NCBI GenBank assembly: GCA_022701275.1
Contig: CP031740.1
Location: forward strand, 3,049,001 to 3,113,000
Direction of reading: 5' to 3'
Origin: Microcoleus vaginatus PCC 9802
Lineage (GTDB): Bacteria; Cyanobacteriota; Cyanobacteriia; Cyanobacteriales; Microcoleaceae
DNA length: 64,000 nt
Numbering within the stretch: the first letter of the stretch is position 1; each line of letters begins with the position of its first letter. This document shows positions 57,437 through 64,000 of this stretch, in pieces. A program made the position numbers and the translations under genes. The notes under the pieces were generated by a model that saw only the letters and a program-made list of their open reading frames with translations, did no database searches and was not told the origin of the DNA.

Positions 57437-58819
57437 ATGTCAAAATATGACTCCCATCTCAGATGCTCGTTTTGCGGCAAGTCGCAAGAGTACGTCCGCA
57501 AGTTAATCGCTGGGCCCGGCGTCTACATTTGCGATGAATGCGTGGAACTGTGCAATGAAATTTTAGAGGAGGAGTTCTTTGACTCCAGTAAAACAATTGG
57601 TCAACAGATTCCCCAATCAGAGGTGCGAGAGTCTCAGGGACAAGGAACGCGGCGCCCGGGTCGATCGAATAAATCGAAAATCGTTTTAGCTCAAATTCCG
57701 AAACCAACAGAGATTAAGCAGCATTTAGACAACCACGTCATCGGCCAGCATTCAGCAAAAAAAGTCCTTTCTGTAGCAGTTTACAACCACTACAAGCGCT
57801 TGAGCGTTGACCAAGCTAAAGATAGCGACAAGTCTTCCCCTGACAGCGATGTAGAACTGCAAAAATCCAACATCCTCCTAGTGGGCCCCACAGGTTGTGG
57901 CAAAACTTTGTTAGCGCAAAGTTTGGCACAAATGCTCGAAGTGCCGTTTGCGGTAGCGGATGCGACGACACTGACAGAAGCTGGATATGTCGGCGACGAT
58001 GTAGAAAATATCTTGCTGCGGCTGTTGCAAATGTCAGATTTTGATGTTGAAGCGGCGCAGCGTGGCATTATTTATATTGATGAAATTGACAAGATTGCTC
58101 GCAAAAGCGAAAACACTTCGATCACTAGGGATGTATCGGGAGAAGGAGTGCAGCAAGCGCTGCTAAAAATGTTGGAGGGAACAGTGGTTAACGTGCCCCC
58201 GCAAGGCGGCCGCAAACATCCTTACCAAGATTTTATTCAAGTTGACACTAGCAAAATTCTATTTATTTGTGGCGGTGCTTTTGTCGGTTTGGAAAAAATA
58301 GTTGAACAGCGTTTGGGCAAAAAATCTTTGGGCTTTATTCAGCCAACAGAAAGCGACAGCAACTCGACTTTGCCGGCGAAAGACAAGCGGGCCGCTGATA
58401 TTTTGCAGCAGGTACAGCCGGACGATTTAGTCAAGTTTGGTTTGATTCCTGAGTTTGTCGGGCGGATACCGGTGGTGACGGTGATTTCGCCGCTGGATGA
58501 AGCAGCTTTGATGCAGATATTGACCGAGCCCCGGAATGCGCTGGTGAAGCAGTATCAAAAGCTGTTGAAGATGGACAGCGTGGAATTGGAATTCCAGCCG
58601 GAAGCGCTGCGGGCGATCGCCCAGGAAGCCTATCGTCGCAAAACGGGCGCGAGAGCTCTCCGCAGCATTTTAGAGGAGTTAATGCTGGATGTGATGTACG
58701 AATTGCCTTCTCGTAAGGATGTGGCTAACTGTATGATTACTCCTGAAATGGTCGAGAAGCGATCGACTGCTGAATTGCTGTGGCATCCCGCTTGGCGCAA
58801 ACAGCACGAAACTGCATAA
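57437..58819 (+). CDS. clpX: ATP-dependent Clp protease ATPase ClpX
   Basis: 460 residues, AAA+ unfoldase of ClpXP. The N-terminal zinc finger is CSFCGKS then CDECVELC. Walker A is GPTGCGKT (about 150-157), Walker [17 protein letters not shown] [11 protein letters not shown], and the ClpX C-terminal domain has [12 protein letters not shown] and [14 protein letters not shown]. The IGF-loop region that binds ClpP has the family form ([10 protein letters not shown]). In most bacteria clpP precedes clpX; here no clpP or tig lies within 5 kb upstream. A hairpin follows the stop. Confidence 0.97.
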   Translation: MSKYDSHLRCSFCGKSQEYVRKLIAGPGVYICDECVELCNEILEEEFFDSSKTIGQQIPQSEVRESQGQGTRRPGRSNKSKIVLAQIPKPTEIKQHLDNHVIGQHSAKKVLSVAVYNHYKRLSVDQAKDSDKSSPDSDVELQKSNILLVGPTGCGKTLLAQSLAQMLEVPFAVADATTLTEAGYVGDDVENILLRLLQMSDFDVEAAQRGIIYIDEIDKIARKSENTSITRDVSGEGVQQALLKMLEGTVVNVPPQGGRKHPYQDFIQVDTSKILFICGGAFVGLEKIVEQRLGKKSLGFIQPTESDSNSTLPAKDKRAADILQQVQPDDLVKFGLIPEFVGRIPVVTVISPLDEAALMQILTEPRNALVKQYQKLLKMDSVELEFQPEALRAIAQEAYRRKTGARALRSILEELMLDVMYELPSRKDVANCMITPEMVEKRSTAELLWHPAWRKQHETA

Positions 58820-58827
58820 TTTATAGT

Positions 58828-58856
58828 TTGTAGGGTGCTTGTGGCGCACCCTACAA
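58828..58856 (+). terminator. Hairpin after clpX
   Basis: TTGTAGGGTGC and GCACCCTACAA pair perfectly around a 7-base loop, nine bases after the stop. The sequence is also a common dispersed palindrome, and a half-site (GCACCCTAC) occurs near 50084. Confidence 0.65.
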
Positions 58857-58874
58857 GCTTGGCAAATTTAGTTT

Positions 58875-59477
58875 ATGACAGTTAAAAAAATGTCAGCCAA
58901 TGTAGCTAAAGCCAGTAAAAAATCGAGATTGTCAGTATCCAGTTTGCTGCCGAGGATTGCAATTTACAGCACAGTCGTGGCTGGCCTCATGGCGTCATTT
59001 TACGATTTCCCACTCAATACCATCGTCCCGCCCCCCTCCCCGTCAAGGGGTAAGAATTTTTTTGAAGCCATACAATATATTTCAAGCATCAATAGAGCGC
59101 AGCAAGCTTACTATGCAGAATACGGTCAATTTAGCGATTCCATTGCAAAATTGGGTATTGGAATTAAAGAACAGACTAATAACTATTATTACACCCTCGT
59201 CTCATCAATGGGCCCGGTTCAAACTAGGCACAATCACCGCAAACCAGCACAATTTGAAAGCGCGATCGCGATTGCCCAACCTAATGATATTAGTATCGGG
59301 AAATCCTACACTGGCGCAGTGTTTGCTTTTAAAGAAAAGGGTAGCAATATTATAACAACTATTGCTGCAATTTGCGAGAGCGATCGAATTAATGCAAGTT
59401 ATGCAGAAACTTGGAATCCGCCAACTTTTGACGGCAAAGAAATTCACTGCCAGCCCGGTACAACTATCTTAAGGTAA
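58875..59477 (+). CDS. Type IV pilin-like G/H family protein with atypical N-terminus
   Basis: 200 residues. The C-terminal part matches cyanobacterial type IV pilin-like proteins (ISSINRAQQAYYAEYGQFS, SIAKLGIGIKEQT, NYYYTLV). The N-terminus is unusual: instead of a short leader and a GFTLIE-type processing site it has a basic Lys-rich stretch and a plain membrane helix (LPRIAIYSTVVAGLMASFY), then a Pro-rich segment (VPPPSPSRGK). It may be a membrane-anchored relative, not an assembled pilin. It overlaps the convergent kinase gene by 9 bp. Confidence 0.75.
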   Translation: MTVKKMSANVAKASKKSRLSVSSLLPRIAIYSTVVAGLMASFYDFPLNTIVPPPSPSRGKNFFEAIQYISSINRAQQAYYAEYGQFSDSIAKLGIGIKEQTNNYYYTLVSSMGPVQTRHNHRKPAQFESAIAIAQPNDISIGKSYTGAVFAFKEKGSNIITTIAAICESDRINASYAETWNPPTFDGKEIHCQPGTTILR

Positions 59478-60743
59478 GACCTTGAAACTATTTTGCGCCA
59501 CTCTTTCACCGTCTAAGTAAAATTCAAACTTCCAATTTCCCGGCTTGTCATCCTTTTGAAAATTGTACCAACACCAAGTATTTAATCGATCGCCCGTCGT
59601 TTTTAAATAAGATTGACTTTGGGCTGCGAATAGTCTTTGAGGGTTGACAACCTTACAATAACTTCTATATTCTCCTTCTGGCAAGTTAGCAGCACTTACA
59701 GCAAAATAGACTTTTTTGTTTTGCTTCAAAGACCAAACATCCCTAGGTTTCGTTGATTCTAATTCGTCAGTTAACATTACTTGAGTCTTAGGGTTAAAAT
59801 TTTCTGAGTTGATTACTCGTTTGAGCTCTACTGCTGTTTGAGGTTCGGGAGATTTCCAAAAAAGCGGAATAAAAATAGCAGAAATTGCTGTTAATACTCC
59901 GACTGATATCAATACCGGTTTTAAGTTGTTACGTTGCTGAACTACTTCGAGGGGAATCAAAGCATTTAAGGCCGCATCTGCGGAAGGATAGCGGTTTTTG
60001 AAATTAGGTTCCACCATTTTTTGCAACCAGTCAAGAAATTCTGGAGTTAGCTGTGGCAACCGATGTTTAAAATTAATCCGCCCGGTATCGTCCATCAAAC
60101 TGCCAATTTCGGTAGAATTGATGCCGATTAGCAAGCAAATTAGCGTCGCGCCGAGACTGTATAAATCCGATGCAACAGTTAGCTGCCGATTGAACATTTG
60201 TTCTGGCGGCATAAAGCCCAAAGTGCCTTTAACAACGCTGCTGGCGGCCACTTCTCCCCCGCCGATTCTAGCAAATCCAAAATCGACAAGGCTGACATTC
60301 ATCCGGTCATTTACCAAGATATTTTCCGGTTTTAAATCTCTGTGGATGACTGGCGGAACGCGGTTTTGCAAATATTTGAGTATTTCTAAAACAGAGATAG
60401 CAATTTGCTTGGTTCGCTGCGGTGTTAGCTGGCGCAAAATAGCGAGAGAATCGGCATTTTTGTATTCCTGAACCATGCAGAAACCCGATGCAGTTTGGAA
60501 GGAATCTAAATAGCGGGGAATGTTGGGATGATCCAGTTCTCGCAAAATCTGAATTTCTTGTTCGCACGCTTGATATTGATCCCAATTAGCGTCTGTTTGG
60601 GCAAATTGAAATTGTTTGACAGCGACGGAACGTTGGGTATTAATTTCGGTAGCGAGATAGGTAACTCTCCCGCCGGCGCGATTGTGTCCGAGTTCGCGAG
60701 TTACTTGATAGCCGTAGTTAGAAAAGTCAGGAAAAGCGTTCAT
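59469..60743 (-). CDS. Ser/Thr protein kinase with membrane helix and external domain
   Basis: 424 residues from ATG 60743 (MNAFPDFSNYGYQVTREL). The kinase has K43 (SVAVKQF), catalytic D136 (VIHRDLKPENIL), DFG at 154 (SLVDFGFA), and GFMPPEQ. One membrane helix (about 280-300, VLISVGVLTAISAIFIPLFW) and an external C-terminal region (DVWSLKQNKKVYFAVSAANL, WCWYNFQKDDKPGNWKFEFY) follow. The kinase is complete. Its N-terminus is nearly identical in plan to the next gene, so the two are paralogues. The activating ligand is unknown; the external part may sense it. Confidence 0.9.
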   Translation of the reverse strand: MNAFPDFSNYGYQVTRELGHNRAGGRVTYLATEINTQRSVAVKQFQFAQTDANWDQYQACEQEIQILRELDHPNIPRYLDSFQTASGFCMVQEYKNADSLAILRQLTPQRTKQIAISVLEILKYLQNRVPPVIHRDLKPENILVNDRMNVSLVDFGFARIGGGEVAASSVVKGTLGFMPPEQMFNRQLTVASDLYSLGATLICLLIGINSTEIGSLMDDTGRINFKHRLPQLTPEFLDWLQKMVEPNFKNRYPSADAALNALIPLEVVQQRNNLKPVLISVGVLTAISAIFIPLFWKSPEPQTAVELKRVINSENFNPKTQVMLTDELESTKPRDVWSLKQNKKVYFAVSAANLPEGEYRSYCKVVNPQRLFAAQSQSYLKTTGDRLNTWCWYNFQKDDKPGNWKFEFYLDGERVAQNSFKVLP

Positions 60744-60826
60744 AAATTTGTAAGGTTTGTAGTAATGACTTCAGTCTTTAAAATTCTTGAATAATCCGAA
60801 CTAAAGTTATTAGTAGGAACGGTTGA

Positions 60827-62788
60827 TTATGGTTTAATCAAATATGGCTTGGATTTGCGGTAGCCAGCAATCATTCTGTTTCTTTTAAGAACAATCAAGT
60901 AAATTAAGGGAATAGCGGTGACGAGGAGAGGGGCAGTCGCACTTGCTGCTAAAACTAAAACTTTTAAGGGTTCGATCGATCCCATCTCATTTGCCAACCT
61001 TAAGTACCGTTGAAATACGGCTCCTAAACTGATATAAAATCCAGCGGTTAAAAATGCGATTGCTACAGCATCTTTCTTAAAAAAACCTATTTTAATCTGT
61101 TCGTAACTCCTGGCTTTAGCTAAGGTATAAACTACCTTAAAACAACCCAAATTAGTAACCAAAAGCACAAATATCAATGCTATACTCGACGGTAAATAAA
61201 AGACTATCAAAAGTCCACAAGCTACAAAGGTCAGGATTGTCAAACTCCTACTCTTCTCAACACCACCTGAAGCACCAACTATAGCTGAAATCACCAAACA
61301 AAAAAGTAAAGCGATTTCTTTACCCGTACTATTACCAAAACCACTACCAACAAGTGATGAAAAAGTAGTCGCTGCCAGAAATATTGCTGTAATTCCTAAA
61401 GTGGCTCCTAAGATAGATTCAAACCAATTTACAGTTTTATTTACTTTTGTATATAGAGTCTTTTCTTTTTCTGTATAGAGCGTCTTTTCTGCTGCTGCAA
61501 AACCCGGAAGTAGGACAGCTATTAACGCGAAAAACATCTGTGGGTCCATCGGGTTGCTTAGCAGCCAACCGACGCAGATAAATACCAACATAAAACTCCC
61601 TTTATCTTTAAACAAATATGGCATTTGCTTTGGTTCTGGAAGAGGAGCGGTTTTAACTTCAACCTCAATTTTATGGGTATCTGGATCGGAATTAACGTGG
61701 AGTATCATCTGGCGATGATAAATTTTATTTGCTAACAATTTGCTCGTATCTACCGTTATTTTGCACCTGACCTCATTGCCCTCAAATTTCTGCGGTTCAA
61801 AGGAGATGCAAGGGTGGTCGTAAGGAGTATGTGGCGGATCGTTCGGGTGCGGTGCTACTTCCCATCGACCTGCTAAAATTGTATCGGGAATAGGGTTGCT
61901 AACGGTAACGATTTGTGTTACTTTGTCTCCATATTCTGCGGCGGCGAATTGAATTCGATCGCGCTCAATTCTCACTTTCGGCAACCTGCTGACATCCAAA
62001 GATTCTAGCGCAGTTAAAGCATCCGCAGCCGATGGATATCGGTCTTGCAATCTCGGCGCTACCATTGTTTCCAGCCAGTTCATCCAACCACGCTGTAACG
62101 GCGGGACTAAATGCCGGAAATGAATGCTATAATTATCATCAATCAAGTTGCCTATTTCCCCCGATTGTGTACCACTTAATAAGCAAATCAGCGTCGCTCC
62201 CAAGCCGTAAAGGTCGGATGCTTTTGTTAATTTTCGGTTGAACATTTGTTCGGGTGGCATGAATCCCATCGTGCCTTTGACGACGCTGCTAGCCGCGATA
62301 TTTCCACCTCCTAGCCGAGCAAAACCGAAGTCTACTAAGTAAACATTTAACTGTTGGTCGATTAACAAGTTTTCCGGTTTGATGTCGCGGTGAATTATCG
62401 GCGGTTTCTGAGCTTGCAGGTAAACTAAAATCTCTAAAGTGGCGATCGCAATTTGTTTGATATCCGGCGGCGAAAAAGTCCGGGCGACAGCAGATTCGGC
62501 ATTTTTGTATTCCTGCACCATGCAGAAACCGCTGTCAGTCTGGAAAGAATCGAGATAGCGTGGAATGCCAGGAAGATCCAGATTTTGCAAAACTTTAATT
62601 TCTTGTTCGTAAGCTTCGTATTCGGTCCAGCTAGCACCTAATTGAGCAAATTGAAATTGCTTAATTACAACGGATTTTTTTGTGTGAATTTTTGTAGCGA
62701 GATAGGTGACGCGGCCGCCCAAACTGTTGTATCCGAGTTCGCTACTTATTTGATAGCCATGTTGGGAAAAGTCAGGAAAAGCGTTCAT
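60827..62788 (-). CDS. Ser/Thr protein kinase with Ig-like domain and polytopic membrane part
   Basis: 653 residues from ATG 62788 (MNAFPDFSQHGYQISSEL). Kinase K43, D135 (IIHRDIKPENLL), DFG at 153, and MGFMPPEQ. After about residue 275 comes a beta-rich Ig-like stretch (RDRIQFAAAEYGDKVTQIVTV), then at least six membrane helices (for example ALLFCLVISAIVGASGG, IALIFVLLVTNLGCF, VAIAFLTAGFYISLGAVF). A short duplicated segment EKTLYTEKEKTLYTKV lies between helices. The kinase resembles the adjacent gene's, but the rest differs wholly. The Ig-like part should lie in the cytoplasm given its place before the helices. Confidence 0.88.
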   Translation of the reverse strand: MNAFPDFSQHGYQISSELGYNSLGGRVTYLATKIHTKKSVVIKQFQFAQLGASWTEYEAYEQEIKVLQNLDLPGIPRYLDSFQTDSGFCMVQEYKNAESAVARTFSPPDIKQIAIATLEILVYLQAQKPPIIHRDIKPENLLIDQQLNVYLVDFGFARLGGGNIAASSVVKGTMGFMPPEQMFNRKLTKASDLYGLGATLICLLSGTQSGEIGNLIDDNYSIHFRHLVPPLQRGWMNWLETMVAPRLQDRYPSAADALTALESLDVSRLPKVRIERDRIQFAAAEYGDKVTQIVTVSNPIPDTILAGRWEVAPHPNDPPHTPYDHPCISFEPQKFEGNEVRCKITVDTSKLLANKIYHRQMILHVNSDPDTHKIEVEVKTAPLPEPKQMPYLFKDKGSFMLVFICVGWLLSNPMDPQMFFALIAVLLPGFAAAEKTLYTEKEKTLYTKVNKTVNWFESILGATLGITAIFLAATTFSSLVGSGFGNSTGKEIALLFCLVISAIVGASGGVEKSRSLTILTFVACGLLIVFYLPSSIALIFVLLVTNLGCFKVVYTLAKARSYEQIKIGFFKKDAVAIAFLTAGFYISLGAVFQRYLRLANEMGSIEPLKVLVLAASATAPLLVTAIPLIYLIVLKRNRMIAGYRKSKPYLIKP

Positions 62789-62806
62789 AGGTAATTACTA
62801 TGGTTG

Positions 62807-62863
62807 GTAGTAAGGACTTTAGTCCTGAAGACGTTATCTTATAAGGACTAAAGTCCTTACTAC
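62807..62863. repeat. Perfect 20-bp inverted repeat GTAGTAAGGACTTTAGTCCT
   Basis: The left arm is 62807-62826, the right arm 62844-62863, with a 17-base loop. It belongs to the same dispersed palindrome family as 49457-49506. It lies between the kinase start and the cobalamin riboswitch, in the region of divergent promoters. Confidence 0.8.
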
Positions 62864-62929
62864 GAAGGAAACGATCGCTATTACTAACATAACTTTTTTG
62901 AAAAAAGGTGGCAAGTGCGGTATGATGTG

Positions 62930-63060
<131 letters not shown>

Positions 63061-63091
63061 ACTCACTTTTGAACGCATCTGCGAGGTACGG

Positions 63092-63502
63092 ATGATGGAT
63101 GGAATTAACACGGCTGTACGCACAAAGCACAGTCTACTTGTTTGCACTGCTTGCGCTAGTGTTTGGAAAAACGGCAAGCGCGAAGGCAAAAGCGGCGGTC
63201 AACAATTCATGGAAAATTTGTCGCAACTCGCTAAAGATTGGGAGTTTTCTGATAAGTTTGAGATTCAAGAGGTTGAGTGCATGAGTGCTTGCAGTCACTC
63301 TTGTGCGGTGTGTTTTGCTGCTGTTGGAAAGTACACTTATCTGTTTGGCGATTTACCAGCAAATGAGTCGGAAAGCGTCGAGGCGGTACTCGAATGCGCG
63401 GGTCAATACTATGCTAAACCGGACGGTTTGTTGCCTTGGTCTGAGCGTCCTCAAGCTCTGAAAAAAGGCGTTTTGGCGAAGATTCCACCGCTACCAAATT
63501 AG
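63092..63502 (+). CDS. DUF1636 metal-binding protein
   Basis: 136 residues from ATG 63092 (GAGG 6 bp upstream). Six cysteines are placed as LLVCTACASVW, then VECMSACSHSCAVCF, a pattern of DUF1636, thioredoxin-like metal or 2Fe-2S proteins. Its position between a cobalamin riboswitch and a CobW-family gene suggests cobalt handling or a B12-related metal trafficking role. Direct biochemistry for this family is not known to me. Confidence 0.88.
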   Translation: MMDGINTAVRTKHSLLVCTACASVWKNGKREGKSGGQQFMENLSQLAKDWEFSDKFEIQEVECMSACSHSCAVCFAAVGKYTYLFGDLPANESESVEAVLECAGQYYAKPDGLLPWSERPQALKKGVLAKIPPLPN

Positions 63503-63570
63503 ATAGGTTTGTAGTAAGAACTTTAGTTTTTTCCCTTTCGTTCCTAGGAAGAGCCTGGTAACGCATATGC

Positions 63571-63625
63571 AGAGGCTCTGCCTCGTATTAAAAGCGCTCC
63601 TTTATTCCAGCGAGGCAGAGCCTCT
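63571..63625. repeat. 15-bp inverted repeat AGAGGCTCTGCCTCG
   Basis: AGAGGCTCTGCCTCG (63571-63585) and its exact complement (63611-63625) flank a 25-base loop. A third copy of the core (GGCAGAGCCT) is at 63640. It is a dispersed palindrome in the DUF1636-cobW spacer. Confidence 0.65.
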
Positions 63626-63692
63626 ACATCGGTATTCCCCGGCAGAGCCTCGGAACAAGATATCCCACTACCAAATAAGCACAAAATTATCA

Positions 63693-64000
63693 ATGCACAA
63701 AATCCCTGTTACTGTCATCACTGGTTTTCTCGGTAGCGGAAAAACTACCTTAATTCGCCACTTATTGCAAAATAATCAAGGTCGCCGCATTGCTGTTCTG
63801 GTTAACGAATTTGGCGAAATCGGAATTGACGGAGAATTGCTGCGCGATTGCCAAGTTTGCGACAAAGAAGAAGAGGTCAGCAGCAATATTGTAGAACTAA
63901 CAAATGGTTGTCTTTGCTGCACTGTTCAAGAGGAATTCTTGCCGACTATGCAGGAATTATTGAAGCGCAGAGAACAAATTGATTGTATCTTAATTGAGAC
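63693..64000 (+). CDS. cobW: CobW-family GTPase, C-terminus cut by window edge
   Basis: The first 102 residues of a G3E-family metallochaperone GTPase. Walker A is GFLGSGKTT (residues 11-19), the metal-binding motif is GCLCC in NGCLCCTV, and the domain begins MHKIPVTVITG. The upstream cobalamin riboswitch and DUF1636 gene support CobW and cobalt delivery to B12 synthesis, not a zinc-specific COG0523 member. The gene runs off the window, so the C-terminal domain was not seen. Confidence 0.92.
   Translation, partial: MHKIPVTVITGFLGSGKTTLIRHLLQNNQGRRIAVLVNEFGEIGIDGELLRDCQVCDKEEEVSSNIVELTNGCLCCTVQEEFLPTMQELLKRREQIDCILIE

Overview
The window reads as chromosome of a filamentous cyanobacterium, probably Oscillatoria/Microcoleus-like. 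The octamer GCGATCGC (HIP1) recurs throughout. The gene set fits: large-subunit glutamate synthase, XisH/XisI homologues, PRC-barrel/DUF2382 proteins, giant kinase hybrids and many tandem heptanucleotide repeats of the cyanobacterial STRR type. The genus is inferred from gene style only.

Layout. 0-6 kb: glycine cleavage genes gcvP (cut by the window edge), gcvH and gcvT on the minus strand, interrupted by a plus-strand membrane-anchored alpha/beta hydrolase, then tRNA-Ala(GGC). 6-13 kb: accessory block with a single-chain restriction-modification enzyme, a RelE/Phd-type toxin-antitoxin pair, an intact xisI beside a decayed xisH, and an IS630-family element inserted with TA duplication into a small hypothetical gene that can be reconstructed exactly. 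13-19 kb: glutamate synthase, then a gene-poor 1.3 kb stretch holding an IS1-family transposase relic. 19-35 kb: an 1824-residue Ser/Thr kinase/ATPase/GAF/histidine kinase, an exported phosphodiester glycosidase-like protein, an AstE/AspA-family enzyme, a Ski2-like helicase and an exported GHL10 protein.

35-45 kb: five consecutive plus-strand signalling genes (Cache-PAS hybrid kinase, REC-kinase, lone REC, REC-PAS-kinase-REC, REC-GAF-adenylate cyclase); the last three overlap. 45-50 kb: stress and redox genes (DUF1499, two DUF2382 proteins, glutathione peroxidase, a 37-residue membrane peptide, a VOC protein). 50-56 kb: two more histidine kinases and a STAS protein. 56-59 kb: cynS and clpX. 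59-63 kb: a pilin-like protein and two paralogous Ser/Thr kinases with different C-terminal halves. The window ends with a cobalamin riboswitch, a DUF1636 protein and the start of a CobW-family GTPase.

The most unusual recurring signal is repeat DNA inside or at the edge of genes. STRR heptads are translated in gcvP and gltB and abut the start of the AstE-like gene; a four-hairpin palindromic cassette is translated in the glycosidase gene. The strongest candidate for an integrated system is the 35-45 kb phosphorelay/cAMP cluster. No CRISPR array, rRNA or prophage was seen.
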